Source: Lentisphaeria bacterium UBA1732 (lineage in GTDB: Bacteria > Verrucomicrobiota > Lentisphaeria > Victivallales > UBA1829). From it: 47,788 bases of DNA. Shown here one piece after another: positions 32,824 to 42,006 of the stretch (position 1 is the stretch's first letter; each line of letters begins with the position of its first letter). A model generated the notes under the pieces. It was not told the origin of the DNA, searched no databases, and saw only the letters and a program-made list of their open reading frames with translations. The position numbers were made by a program, and so were the translations under genes. The DNA is taken from NCBI GenBank assembly GCA_002315855.1, contig DCIG01000051.1, positions 1-47,788 of the forward strand. The letters run 5' to 3'.

Positions 32824-35079
32824 TCAGTAAAATGCTCCCTTGAATTTTCGCAGGCGCAATGCGTTGGTTACGACAAAAATACTGCTGCAGGCCATCGCCG
32901 CTGTCCCGACTGCCGGATGAAGCTGCCAGCCAAACGGCAAATACAAGGCACCTGCCGCAATCGGAATCCCCAGAACGTTATAGAAAAATGCCCAGAACAG
33001 ATTGATTTTGATGTTGCGGATTACGGCATGACTGAGTTTGATAGCAGTTACGGCATCGCGCAAATCACTGCGTATCAAAATCACATCCGCCGTCTCTAAT
33101 GCAATATCCGTCCCGCTTCCGATTGCAATTCCCACATCGGCGCAAGCCAGTGCCGCCGCATCGTTGATTCCGTCTCCGATCATGACTGCGGATTTTTTCG
33201 TTTCTGCGCTGATTTTGCGGATGATATTGACTTTTTCTTCGGGAACGGCACCGGCAAAAACCTGCTTGATTCCCAGTTTTTTCGCGGTGTTTTCTGCGGC
33301 GGCGCGAGTATCTCCGGTCAGCAGTACCACATCAATCCCCATTCGCATCAGTGCATGAACGGCGTCCGAAGTTCCCTCCTTGATGAGATCGCTCAGCGCA
33401 AATGCCGCAAGCAGTTTCTTTTCATCCATATCAGCGGCAAACAGCAAGCTGCATCCGTCCTGTTCCATGTCCTGAATCTCTTGTTCGACGGCATCCGGTC
33501 TGATTCCGTTGCGTTCCAGAAATCTCCGGTTTCCGCAAATCAGTTTTCGCCCGTCCACACTGCCGGACACGCCGAATCCCGGCATTGCCTCGAACTCCGT
33601 TACCGTCATCCCCTCCCCCGTGATGCCGAAGGACTCCGCATAGCGCAGGAATGCTTTCGCAAACGGATGTTCGGAGTGCGATTCCAAAGCAGACACAGCA
33701 CCAAGCAGGCGGTTTTCCTCTTCCCTGCTCTGTTTTTCGCCGAATGTTGCTGCCCGTATGACATGGTGTTTCCCATCGGTTACGGTCCCCGTCTTGTCCA
33801 GTACCACAGTCTGAACCTTGTGCAGTTCTTCCAGTGCCGCGCCGTTTTTGAAAAGAATCCCGTATTTTGATCCCACGCCTGAACCGACCATGATTGCCAC
33901 CGGGGTAGCCAGCCCCAAGGCACATGGACAGCTGATTACCAGTACCGCGATTGCAGTTTTCACGCAGAATGCCGCAGTTTCGCCATAGAGATGCCACGAC
34001 ACACCTGCCGCAATGGCGATGAACAGCACGACCGGTACAAAAACGGCACTCACTTTGTCGGCGAATCGGGCAACAGGCGCGCCGGAATTTGCCGCATTTT
34101 CCACCAGTGCCGTAATTTTCGCCAGAGTTGTCTCCTTGCCGGACTGTTCCACGCGGAACAAAAATGAGCCGTTCTCGTTGACCGTACCGCTGATGACCTT
34201 GTTTCCCGCCTCTTTGCTTGCCGGAATGCTCTCCCCCGTGATGGCGGATTCATCCACCAGTCCACTTCCCTCAATCACTGTCCCGTCTGCCGGAATGGTC
34301 ATGCCCGGTTTGATGACCACCACATCATTCGGCAAAATCGCCGAAACAGGGATTTCCGCTTCTTTCCCGTTCTTCTGAATCGTTGCGGTTTTCGGCACCA
34401 GATTGATGAGTTTTGCGATTGCATCCGTGGTGCGGTGCTTTGCCTTCGCTTCGAGATATTTCCCGAATGTGATCAAAACAAGAATCATCCCTGCGGTCTC
34501 AAAATACAGATTTCGGAATGCACCGTCAATCATGGTCTGATTTCCCGTAATCCACCCGGCCAGCAGTTCAATCAGCATAATACAGCTGTATACCATGCTG
34601 GCTCCCGAACCTAACGCTATCAGCGAGTTCATATCCGGCGCAAACCGAATCAGCCGCCTCCCGCCATCAATAAAATATCTTCGGTTGAATCCGATAATCA
34701 GCCCCGCCAGACAAAACTGCACCAGTCCATGGCACAGTCGCAGGAAGCCCCCCTGCGGATGCAGTCCCATCGTAACTGCCATCAGGAGAATCAGGAACGC
34801 CAGAGACACCAGAAATTGACGCAAAAGTTCCCTGCTCTCATCCGGCGGCAGTTGGATTGGCGCATTATCTTCCAGTGCATGGACTTTGAATCCAAGCTTG
34901 TTTACGGCTTCCTCGATTTTCTGCACACATTCCGCCCGATCCTCATGTTCTGCGGTCATGATTCCGGTCAGCAAGTTCACTTCCACTTGCGATACCCCGT
35001 CCACTGCGGAAACAGCTTTGGTTACATGTGCCTGACACGACGCACATCTCATTCCTGTTACACGGAAAATACTTTTCAT
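32824..35079 (-). CDS. copA: Copper-exporting P1B-type ATPase
   Basis: An inner-membrane ATPase that expels Cu+ (or Ag+) from the cytoplasm. The 751 residues comprise one N-terminal HMA metal-binding domain (Cys12-Ala-Ser-Cys15 in GMRCASC), about eight membrane segments, the CPC motif Cys384-Pro-Cys386 typical of Cu transporters, phosphorylation Asp428 in DKTGTVTDG, the SEHPFAKA nucleotide motif and GDGINDAAAL. The last membrane region has the MACSS segment of P1B-1 pumps. GGGAGGAA precedes the ATG. No copper chaperone or CsoR/CueR gene is adjacent. Confidence 0.94.
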   Translation of the reverse strand: MKSIFRVTGMRCASCQAHVTKAVSAVDGVSQVEVNLLTGIMTAEHEDRAECVQKIEEAVNKLGFKVHALEDNAPIQLPPDESRELLRQFLVSLAFLILLMAVTMGLHPQGGFLRLCHGLVQFCLAGLIIGFNRRYFIDGGRRLIRFAPDMNSLIALGSGASMVYSCIMLIELLAGWITGNQTMIDGAFRNLYFETAGMILVLITFGKYLEAKAKHRTTDAIAKLINLVPKTATIQKNGKEAEIPVSAILPNDVVVIKPGMTIPADGTVIEGSGLVDESAITGESIPASKEAGNKVISGTVNENGSFLFRVEQSGKETTLAKITALVENAANSGAPVARFADKVSAVFVPVVLFIAIAAGVSWHLYGETAAFCVKTAIAVLVISCPCALGLATPVAIMVGSGVGSKYGILFKNGAALEELHKVQTVVLDKTGTVTDGKHHVIRAATFGEKQSREEENRLLGAVSALESHSEHPFAKAFLRYAESFGITGEGMTVTEFEAMPGFGVSGSVDGRKLICGNRRFLERNGIRPDAVEQEIQDMEQDGCSLLFAADMDEKKLLAAFALSDLIKEGTSDAVHALMRMGIDVVLLTGDTRAAAENTAKKLGIKQVFAGAVPEEKVNIIRKISAETKKSAVMIGDGINDAAALACADVGIAIGSGTDIALETADVILIRSDLRDAVTAIKLSHAVIRNIKINLFWAFFYNVLGIPIAAGALYLPFGWQLHPAVGTAAMACSSIFVVTNALRLRKFKGAFY

Positions 35080-35716
35080 GATTCCTCCCTCATTGGTTCA
35101 TAAATTGAAATTTCCCTTTGAAGCATTTCCGAGGGCATTCCAACGGCTGACTTTTCCATTCTGAATGTCCCTGAATCAAGCCATCTATACTTTAATTCCT
35201 CTCCCCGCTTTTTTCAATCGTTTTTTGAAAAAAAGCAGGAAATACACACGTCCGCGCCCCTTCTCCTCCCCCGAAAAAGCGTATCTGCCTGTCCTTTTTT
35301 AATTTTTCTCAAAAGTCCCGTTTTCAAACGTCAATTCCGGTCTTCGGAATACCGCTTGCCCTTATGTATTTTCTGCCTCATTTCTTTCACCATTTCGTTT
35401 TCCTGTCCGTTTTATCTCATTTTATGAGGTAATTCTTCCTCGTTTTCCGCTTCACTGACACAATAAAAAGCTTTTTTATTTCGTTGTTTTGATATGAAAT
35501 GAACTGTTTCTTGGTTCAGTTCACAGACCTGTTTCCAGTTTTTCTTTCTCCTCTTCAGAATGAATAATCGGAAAGAAACAAGACCATTGAAAGGGGTTCT
35601 CTGTAAATTCGGAATATTCCCGATGACCTGAATTCCTCCTCGCATCATAAAAAACAAAATGTCAAAGTTTTTGAAAACTCTTTGACTTTTCACTTTTCCC
35701 AGGAGATACATCAACA
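35080..35716. other. 637-bp intergenic region between copA and marR
   Basis: Divergent regulatory DNA, T/C-rich on the plus strand. Visible structures are an AT-rich near-palindrome AATAAAAAGCTTTTTTATT (about 35462-35480), the inverted repeat TGAACTG (35500-35506) with CAGTTCA (35517-35523), and the candidate operator at 35661. I find no promoter of the local consensus type with confidence, although TATAGA on the minus strand near 35190 could be a copA -10 box. The open frame covering 35412-35855 on the minus strand runs into marR and looks spurious. Confidence 0.5.
35661..35686. promoter_or_regulatory. Candidate MarR operator
   Basis: GTCAAAG (35661-35667) and CTTTGAC (35680-35686) form 7-base inverted arms 12 bases apart. 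The middle (AGTTTTTGAAAACT) is itself an inverted repeat. It is 30 bases upstream of the marR ATG, where MarR proteins usually autoregulate. Confidence 0.45.
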
Positions 35717-36226
35717 ATGCAGCAGCAAAAAGCCTCCGTTCAGGACACAGGAAATACACCTCATTCTGATTCCGCCGTTCCCCGAAATCAGAATCTTTGT
35801 GAAAGTGATTGGGGATTGCTGATTCGTCTTGCCGATTCGCTTCGGGCAAAAGCATTTAATGAACTTTTCGGTGGAAAAATTAAAATTTCCTTGAGTAAAA
35901 TTCGCGTCTTGACCTATTTCTTTCTTCATGACGGACAAAAACCGATTATGAAAAAGCTGTCTGCTGATTTGAATTATTCTTCCGGCGCAATTTCGCAAAT
36001 CGTTGATACGCTGGTTGCCGATGGCTTGTTGAAGCGAATCGGCTCATCTACGGACTTGCGTTCTGTTTATGTGGGACTTACTCCGAAAGGTCTCCGTGCG
36101 CGTGAACAGTTTATTCGATATGTAAATCAGAAACTTCAAATCGGCTTTGAAAAGATTGATCCCGATGCGCAGAAATGCTTCCATCAGATCCTTTCCGAAA
36201 TCACCAATAAAATCACAACCATATAG
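35717..36226 (+). CDS. MarR-family transcriptional regulator
   Basis: A 169-residue dimeric winged-helix repressor of the cytoplasm. The segments follow the MarR pattern: RLADSLRAKAFNELF (dimer helix), ISLSKIRVLTYFF, the recognition helix near LNYSSGAISQIVDTLVADGLLKR, then the wing with a Asp-Leu-Arg-Ser stretch and VGLTPKGLRARE. CAGGAG lies upstream of the ATG. The gene converges with the ABC exporter genes, so it may sense an exported compound and control them or itself. That link is inference from position. No ligand can be read from the sequence. Confidence 0.88.
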   Translation: MQQQKASVQDTGNTPHSDSAVPRNQNLCESDWGLLIRLADSLRAKAFNELFGGKIKISLSKIRVLTYFFLHDGQKPIMKKLSADLNYSSGAISQIVDTLVADGLLKRIGSSTDLRSVYVGLTPKGLRAREQFIRYVNQKLQIGFEKIDPDAQKCFHQILSEITNKITTI

Positions 36227-36262
36227 AGTATCTTGATTAATTTGGGATAGAAGAGCAAAATT

Positions 36263-36278
36263 CAGAAGTCCACTTCTG
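36263..36278. terminator. Palindrome between convergent marR and ABC genes
   Basis: CAGAAGTCCACTTCTG has 7-base arms with a 2-base centre, 37 bases after the marR stop. It lacks a U-tract, so it may be a weak bidirectional terminator or a protein site. The spacing between the two genes is 161 bases. Confidence 0.35.
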
Positions 36279-36387
36279 TGGTTAAACGAAAAAAATGCAA
36301 TCCGAAAATAATCATCGGCTTCTAATGATGTTCCTTTTCTTTTGACATACACCGCCTTTACACTTCGTGGAATATCGCTGTTGCGCT

Positions 36388-38217
36388 TTATAGAGTGGAG
36401 GTGTCGCTGAAACGGTTTTCGTACTGGCGTGTGCACAGCTGCCGGTATTCGCCGTGAGCAGCCATCAGTTCATCATGTGTGCCTTGTTCGATGATTTTGC
36501 CGTCATGGACAACCAGAATCAGGTCCGCACTGCGGATGGTGGAAAGCCGATGCGCGATGACAAACGATGTTCTCCCCCGAATGACTTCAGCGATGGCCTG
36601 CTGAATCATGGCTTCGGTGAGGGTGTCCACAGAGGATGTGGCTTCATCCAGAATCAAAATCGCCGGATTGGCAAGAATCGCGCGCGCGAACGAAATCAGC
36701 TGTTTTTCCCCGGTGGAAAGCAAATCGCCGCATTCGCCGACCTGACTGTCAAGCCCGTGCTCCATCCGTGCGATTACCTTATCCGCCGAGACACGTTTGA
36801 CGGCGAGTTCGATTTCCTCCATTGTCGCATCGGGATTGCCGTATTTCAGGTTTTCCAGGACCGAGCCGGAGAACAGGTGAGGTGTCTGGAGGACATAGCC
36901 GATATTGCTGTGAAGCCACAGCTGGGAGCGTTCGCGGGCATCGCGTCCGTCAATCAGCATTTGCCCGGAAGTGGGCTCAAAAAAACGACAAACGAGGTTG
37001 ACCAGAGTTGATTTTCCGGCACCGGTCTCCCCTACGATGGCAATATTCATGCCGCGCGGCACTTTCAGATTGAAGTGTTCGAGAACAAGCCGATCCCCGT
37101 CAGGATAGCGGAACGAGACATCCCGAAATTCGATATCCCCTTTCAGCGGTTCCCAGTTTTCCCGTCTGGGGTGAAACGTATCGCCGTAGCGGGCAATGAC
37201 TTCCGGTGAATCCACGACATCGGATTCCGTGGAAACAAGGCGTGTGAAACGTTCGATATTGACCTGAGCGGCAATGAGTTCCGTAATGGCATTGGAAATC
37301 CAGTGGAACGGCTCCATGAGTCCGAACGCATAGGACAGAAACACCGCAAGCGTACCGATTTCAATGACGCCCTCCTGCGAGAGACGGCCACCCCGCCACA
37401 ACACCAGCGCAAATGCCGTGGTCGCGGCAAATGAAATCGTGGCCCCGAAAAGAGAACGGAACCGCATCCCGATGATGGACATACGGCGCATTTCCATGGT
37501 GTCATGCTCGAAATCACCGCAGATTTTGTCTGCCGCGGCAAGCGTTTTGATTGTTTTTGCGCCGATGATGCCTTCATTGAAGTCGCTCGTTATTTTGGAG
37601 TTCAGCTCGCGAATTCCGTGATTGACTTTGACGAAGATTTTCTGGAACATCACGAAAAGAGCAGTCGCAACCGGCATAACAAGAAAGACCAGCAGTGCGA
37701 TTTTCCAGTTGATGACCAGCATGATGATTGTCGTGCCGATGAAGTAGATGATGGTCCACACGCTCTCCATGATGTGCCACGAGGAAAGCGTGGCGATTCG
37801 TTCGGTATCGCTCATGATGCGTGAATGCAGGTATCCTACGCTGTTCCGGTTGAAAAAAGCGAATGAAAGAGTTTGCAGATGTGTGAATGCCCGGTCCCGC
37901 AGTGATTTCAGCACATTCATCTCCATGAAGAAACAGAAAATGAACGACAGAATATTGGAAACCGTCTGCATTCCCACGACAGCCAGATACAGCGCAAAAA
38001 AATACCATACGGTATCCGAGGTGCGACCTTCGATGAAGTGGTCAATCGCGTATCTCTGGAAGAGCGGGCGCATCATATCAAACATGCTTCCCGCGATATT
38101 CAGCAGAATCATGGCGGCAAGCTGTTTGCGGAAGGGCTTCAGAAACGGCACAAGACATGGAATGCCGAACCACGGCAGACGCTTCATCGTTTCATGGGGA
38201 GCTGGCGCGGTATTCAT
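36388..38217 (-). CDS. ABC exporter half-transporter, canonical ATPase subunit
   Basis: The second half of a heterodimeric type IV ABC exporter (609 residues), with six membrane helices (about 30-330) fused to an ATPase. Walker A is GETGAGKST, the signature is LLSTGEKQ (S-T-G in place of SGG), and Walker B is ILILDEATSSVD with catalytic Glu525 intact. The start overlaps the stop of the upstream half (ATGA at 38217-38214), so translation is coupled. Together with its partner it resembles TM287/288, BmrCD and LmrCD, which export drugs, lipids or peptides. No substrate is implied here beyond the nearby MarR regulator. Confidence 0.92.
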   Translation of the reverse strand: MNTAPAPHETMKRLPWFGIPCLVPFLKPFRKQLAAMILLNIAGSMFDMMRPLFQRYAIDHFIEGRTSDTVWYFFALYLAVVGMQTVSNILSFIFCFFMEMNVLKSLRDRAFTHLQTLSFAFFNRNSVGYLHSRIMSDTERIATLSSWHIMESVWTIIYFIGTTIIMLVINWKIALLVFLVMPVATALFVMFQKIFVKVNHGIRELNSKITSDFNEGIIGAKTIKTLAAADKICGDFEHDTMEMRRMSIIGMRFRSLFGATISFAATTAFALVLWRGGRLSQEGVIEIGTLAVFLSYAFGLMEPFHWISNAITELIAAQVNIERFTRLVSTESDVVDSPEVIARYGDTFHPRRENWEPLKGDIEFRDVSFRYPDGDRLVLEHFNLKVPRGMNIAIVGETGAGKSTLVNLVCRFFEPTSGQMLIDGRDARERSQLWLHSNIGYVLQTPHLFSGSVLENLKYGNPDATMEEIELAVKRVSADKVIARMEHGLDSQVGECGDLLSTGEKQLISFARAILANPAILILDEATSSVDTLTEAMIQQAIAEVIRGRTSFVIAHRLSTIRSADLILVVHDGKIIEQGTHDELMAAHGEYRQLCTRQYENRFSDTSTL

Positions 38218-40034
38218 GGCTGCACCTCCGCGGCTGCGGCAGACCTGTTCATTTGCATTTCATAGTTTTTGCGGTAAATGCCGTTTGACTTCATCAACTC
38301 GGCATGTGTGCCGCTTTCCGCGATTTGCCCGCGGGACAGGACAATAATACTGTCTGCTTCCATGAGCGTGGCGATCCGGTGGGAAATCAGAATCACAGTC
38401 GTTCCCCGCAGTTTTTCCCGAATGGCGGCGCGAATCATGGCATCGGTTTCCGCATCCACCGCCGACAGAGAATCATCGAAAATCATAATCGGCGCGTGCT
38501 GAACAATCATCCGGGCGATTGCCGTGCGCTGTTTCTGTCCGCCGGAAAGCGTTACACCGCGTTCTCCGACCACGGTGTCGAACCCATCGGCAAATGTCTC
38601 AATGCTTTCCTCCAGACAGGCGGTCCGTGCGGCTTCCCGAACGTCTTCCATATCAATTTCATCTCTCGTGATGGCGATGTTTTCTTTCAACGTTCGTGAA
38701 AAAAGAAATGGTTCCTGCATTACGATGGAGATATTGCGGTGCAGATAATCCAGCGAAATATCACGGATATTCACCCCGCCGACCGTGATTGTCCCGTTGT
38801 CCGGCTCCAAATCATACAGTCTGCACAGCAGATGCACCAAAGTCGATTTTCCCGCCCCGATGCTGCCCAGAATCCCGAAGAACGTCCCTTTTTTGATACG
38901 GAACGAAACATCACGGATAAGGGGGTCGCAGCCTGGATAGGCGAACGACACGTGATTGAATGCAATATCCCGATTCATGGGAGGCATAAGCGCATTGGGC
39001 GGGTCCTGTTCCACTTGAGCCGCCATGATTTCGCGAATGCGCTGCATGGAAATCCCGGCCTTGCTCATTTCGGAAAGCATCCGCCCCAGATGGCGGACAG
39101 GAAATTCCAGCATGACATTGTATGACACGAATGCGATGAACTCTCCTGAAGTTAGTTTATCCTGTTCTGCCAGAAAAATCCCCACCATGATAATCGTCAG
39201 GATTTGCAGAATTGCAAGCAGATCGCCGCACATCCAAAAGACGCTGAGGACTTTGCCCAGCTTCATCCACAGACCGGTGAACACTTCGTTTTGCTTGCGG
39301 AATTTCTCCAGTTCAAAAGATTCTCTCCCAAATGCACGGATGACACGGACTCCGGTCAGATTTTCCTGCACGATGGTGGACAGAATGCCTTCATTGACAT
39401 CGCATTGAAAAAATCTTGAGCCAATCAGCTTGTGAAACGAAAAGGAATACAGCACGATAACCGGTATCATCATCGCGGCGATGACTGCCAGCGTGGCATT
39501 CATCTGAAACATAAAGAACAGTGCCAGAGAAATAAATGCAATCGTTCGGAAAAACGAGGTCAGCTGATCGGACAGAAAGTTTTTAACCATCATCACATCT
39601 GCTGTACAGCGTTGTATAATATCGCCTGTCTGGTGTTTGGTGTGCCATGCAAACGGCAGATTCTGAAGATGACGGAAGAGATTGTCCCGCATGGTCCGAA
39701 TCAGTGTTTCCGCGCCCATGGCATTGAAAACTTCAAAGGCAAACCGACAGCACGCCGTTCCTAATCCGGTCAGAAGCACCGCCACGCCTGCAAGCCACAG
39801 ATGCCGAGCGGTAAATTCAGCCAGTTTTTGCACATTCCCCAGCAGCGGCAGGGTGTCCGGCAAATCGCTGTATTTACCGCTGAGAACCGCGTCCACCGTG
39901 AATCGGACGATTTGAGGAAGAAGCAGTTCAAAAAGAATGGATGTCAATGAAAAAAACAATGCAGCGAGGAAAAAGCGTTTGCTTCCCCGCAGAAAAATTT
40001 TCAAAACAGCTGCATTGGTGATACTGGGGTCCAT
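38214..40034 (-). CDS. ABC exporter half-transporter, degenerate ATPase subunit
   Basis: The first half of the heterodimer, 606 residues from the ATG at 40034 (MDPSITNAAVLKIFLRG). The open frame extends to 40256, but the promoter at 40142-40170 lies inside that extension. Six membrane helices are followed by Walker A GSIGAGKST, signature LSGGQKQR and Walker B IMIFDDSLSAVD. The usual catalytic Glu is Asp521, the hallmark of the degenerate site in TM287-like subunits. Its LSGGQ pairs with the partner's Walker A to form the active site, while the partner's LSTGE completes the non-hydrolysing site. The ribosome site at this start is weak. Confidence 0.9.
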   Translation of the reverse strand: MDPSITNAAVLKIFLRGSKRFFLAALFFSLTSILFELLLPQIVRFTVDAVLSGKYSDLPDTLPLLGNVQKLAEFTARHLWLAGVAVLLTGLGTACCRFAFEVFNAMGAETLIRTMRDNLFRHLQNLPFAWHTKHQTGDIIQRCTADVMMVKNFLSDQLTSFFRTIAFISLALFFMFQMNATLAVIAAMMIPVIVLYSFSFHKLIGSRFFQCDVNEGILSTIVQENLTGVRVIRAFGRESFELEKFRKQNEVFTGLWMKLGKVLSVFWMCGDLLAILQILTIIMVGIFLAEQDKLTSGEFIAFVSYNVMLEFPVRHLGRMLSEMSKAGISMQRIREIMAAQVEQDPPNALMPPMNRDIAFNHVSFAYPGCDPLIRDVSFRIKKGTFFGILGSIGAGKSTLVHLLCRLYDLEPDNGTITVGGVNIRDISLDYLHRNISIVMQEPFLFSRTLKENIAITRDEIDMEDVREAARTACLEESIETFADGFDTVVGERGVTLSGGQKQRTAIARMIVQHAPIMIFDDSLSAVDAETDAMIRAAIREKLRGTTVILISHRIATLMEADSIIVLSRGQIAESGTHAELMKSNGIYRKNYEMQMNRSAAAAEVQP

Positions 40035-40109
40035 GTGATGATGACAGAATCCGTTTGACGATTGTACCTTGCATCCGTTGAAACGAGGGAAACAAGATTT
40101 TCTTCCATA

Positions 40110-40133
40110 ATCCCGAATTTTGCAAATCGGGAT
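40110..40133. promoter_or_regulatory. Palindrome at the 5' end of the ABC transcript
   Basis: ATCCCGA (40110-40116) and TCGGGAT (40127-40133) are perfect inverted arms around TTTTGCAAA-like sequence. Given the -10 box at 40147-40142, the transcript would start at about this repeat, so it is either an operator overlapping the start site or a 5' stem-loop that protects the mRNA. Confidence 0.45.
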
Positions 40134-40141
40134 GTCCTTAA

Positions 40142-40170
40142 AATATACTATGTTTTTACTCAATATCCAA
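40142..40170 (-). promoter_or_regulatory. Promoter of the ABC exporter genes
   Basis: On the minus strand TTGGAT (40170-40165), a 17-base spacer, then TATATT (40147-40142). It is back to back with the mla promoter: only 30 bases separate the two -35 boxes. Confidence 0.65.
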
Positions 40171-40200
40171 ATATAATTTGATTTTTTTTTGAAAAAAAAC

Positions 40201-40228
40201 TGGATAAAATGAAAAGGTGTGCTACAAT
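40201..40228 (+). promoter_or_regulatory. Promoter of the mla operon
   Basis: TGGATA at 40201-40206, a 16-base spacer ending TGC (extended -10), then TACAAT at 40223-40228, with an overlapping TATAAT at 40229. The leader carries GAGCTAATCTCAAAAT at 40234-40249. Confidence 0.55.
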
Positions 40229-40316
40229 ATAATGAGCTAATCTCAAAATGATGCATTTGTTTTTTTGGAATCAGTTCAAACCTTTCTCTTTATCAGCTTA
40301 TAAGGAGTCCGAAAGA

Positions 40317-41147
40317 ATGCCGGACAATCAGAACAACAAACGAGAAGCCAACAATCAAATTGAATCCATGGGGGAAGGATTGCTGACGTTAGGTCAGACC
40401 ATCCGTTCTTTTATTGAGTTTATCGGAGAGTCAACTGCGGCCTCATGGGAATGTCTTTGCCATCCCAAAAAAATCAGGAAGCGCGATTTGCTTATTTCTC
40501 TGAATTCCTGCGGTGCAGACGGTTTCCCGATCACTCTGCTGATTTGCCTTGCGATGGGGGTGATACTTGGTTATCAGGGAGCCTTGCAAATGCACAAGTT
40601 CGGCGCGGACAGATTTCTGCCGATGGTTGTCGGATGCACCATTGTGCGTGAACTGGGCCCCATGATGGTGGCAATTGTGGCGACCGGACGCTGCGGTTCT
40701 GCTTTCGCAGCAGAAATCGCGACGATGAAACTTTCCGAGGAGCTGGATGCGTTGAAGACGATGGGCATTCGTCCTGTCAGATATATTTTCGTGCCGAAAC
40801 TTTTTGCCATGCTTCTGATGCTGCCGCTCCTCACTGTCGCCGGTGATATGGTCGGCATGTTCGGCGGCTATATGATTGGAAATCTGGAATGCGGACTGAC
40901 CGCCGATGTGTACTTGCGTTTGACACGGGAAGGCGTCAGAATCGGCTACTTTTTTGAGGGCATTATCAAAAGTTTCGTTTATGCTGTCCTGATTACGCAG
41001 GTCGGCTGCTGGTGCGGGATGCAGACCGGAAAAGATGCAATCGCCGTGGGACGTTCCACCACTTCCGCCGTAGTATTCGGTATCCTTGCCGTCATTATTT
41101 CTGACAGTGTGATGGCGAAAATCATCGCCGATTTGTCGCAACTCTGA
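40317..41147 (+). CDS. mlaE: Phospholipid ABC transporter permease MlaE
   Basis: The membrane subunit of an MCE/Mla-type system moving phospholipid between inner and outer membranes. The 276 residues start at 40317 behind AAGGAG. The longer frame lacks a ribosome site and overlaps the promoter leader. Hallmarks of MlaE permeases are VRELGPMMVAIVATGRCGSAFAAEIATMKLSEELDALKTMGI and about five hydrophobic segments. The N-terminal 35 residues are polar and Asn-rich. mlaF follows 9 bases later. mlaB (STAS) and mlaC are absent from this unit. Confidence 0.93.
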   Translation: MPDNQNNKREANNQIESMGEGLLTLGQTIRSFIEFIGESTAASWECLCHPKKIRKRDLLISLNSCGADGFPITLLICLAMGVILGYQGALQMHKFGADRFLPMVVGCTIVRELGPMMVAIVATGRCGSAFAAEIATMKLSEELDALKTMGIRPVRYIFVPKLFAMLLMLPLLTVAGDMVGMFGGYMIGNLECGLTADVYLRLTREGVRIGYFFEGIIKSFVYAVLITQVGCWCGMQTGKDAIAVGRSTTSAVVFGILAVIISDSVMAKIIADLSQL

Positions 41148-41156
41148 GGATAATCC

Positions 41157-41933
41157 ATGAAAACAAACACTGTACAGCCTCCTGAAGTTTCCCCGATTGT
41201 CGTGAAAGATCTGACGGTCGGTTACGGTGAACGCATTATCCTTCAGAACCTCAATTTTGAGATTAAAAAAGGGCAGATTGTTACACTGCTCGGCGGTTCA
41301 GGGTGCGGGAAGTCAACATTGCTGAAACACATCATCGGATTATATCCGCCCATGCAAGGTGAAATTCTGATTCAAGGTCGCAGTATTGTTACTGCCAATG
41401 AAACGGAAAAGCGCGAAATCATGTCCTGTTTCGGGGTCGCGTATCAGGGCGGTGCTTTGTTCCGGGCTCTTTCCGTTGCGGAAAATATCGCATTGCCCAT
41501 GGAGGAAATGGGCCATTTCACCAAAGATGAAATCAAAGAACGTGTAGAACAGAAACTTGCGCTCATGCACTTGGAAGGGTTCGGCAATTTCATGCCGTCC
41601 GACCTTTCCGGCGGCATGATAAAGCGTGTTGCATTTGCGCGCGCACTGGCACTGGATCCTGCTTTGCTGTTCTTCGATGAACCGTCCGCCGGGTTGGACC
41701 CTCTGACTTCTGACATGCTGGATGATGTCATTTTGGAAATTCGCGAAAAAACAGGTGCAACCATTGTGATGGTAACCCATGAATTGCCAAGTATTTTCAA
41801 AGTTTCAGACCGTGTCCTGATGCTTTCCCGTGATGAAAAAAGCATTGTGGATGACGGTTCCCCTCAATGGCTGCGCGACCATTCGGAAATTCCGTTTGTA
41901 CGTGCTTTCCTGTCCCGAAATAAAAACAACTGA
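41157..41933 (+). CDS. mlaF: Phospholipid ABC transporter ATPase MlaF
   Basis: A cytoplasmic ATPase of 258 residues that powers the MlaE permease. Walker A is GGSGCGKST (46-54), the signature is LSGGMIKRVAFARAL as in MlaF and related MCE ATPases, and Walker B has Asp174-Glu175 in LLFFDEPSAGLDP, followed by the switch His in MVTHEL. The start is 9 bases after mlaE, inside the same unit. A hairpin and mlaD follow. Confidence 0.95.
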   Translation: MKTNTVQPPEVSPIVVKDLTVGYGERIILQNLNFEIKKGQIVTLLGGSGCGKSTLLKHIIGLYPPMQGEILIQGRSIVTANETEKREIMSCFGVAYQGGALFRALSVAENIALPMEEMGHFTKDEIKERVEQKLALMHLEGFGNFMPSDLSGGMIKRVAFARALALDPALLFFDEPSAGLDPLTSDMLDDVILEIREKTGATIVMVTHELPSIFKVSDRVLMLSRDEKSIVDDGSPQWLRDHSEIPFVRAFLSRNKNN

Positions 41934-41950
41934 ATATAAATTGAAAGAGC

Positions 41951-41988
41951 TGTCTGCAAGATTCTGAAATGAAAAAGTCTTGCAGACA
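41951..41988 (+). other. 11-bp hairpin between mlaF and mlaD
   Basis: TGTCTGCAAGA (41951-41961) pairs perfectly with TCTTGCAGACA (41978-41988) around a 16-base loop. No U-tract follows. GAGGAG for mlaD starts 6 bases later. It looks like an intercistronic stability or expression-ratio element. Confidence 0.65.
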
Positions 41989-42006
41989 TCTTCGAGGAGC
42001 AACCAC

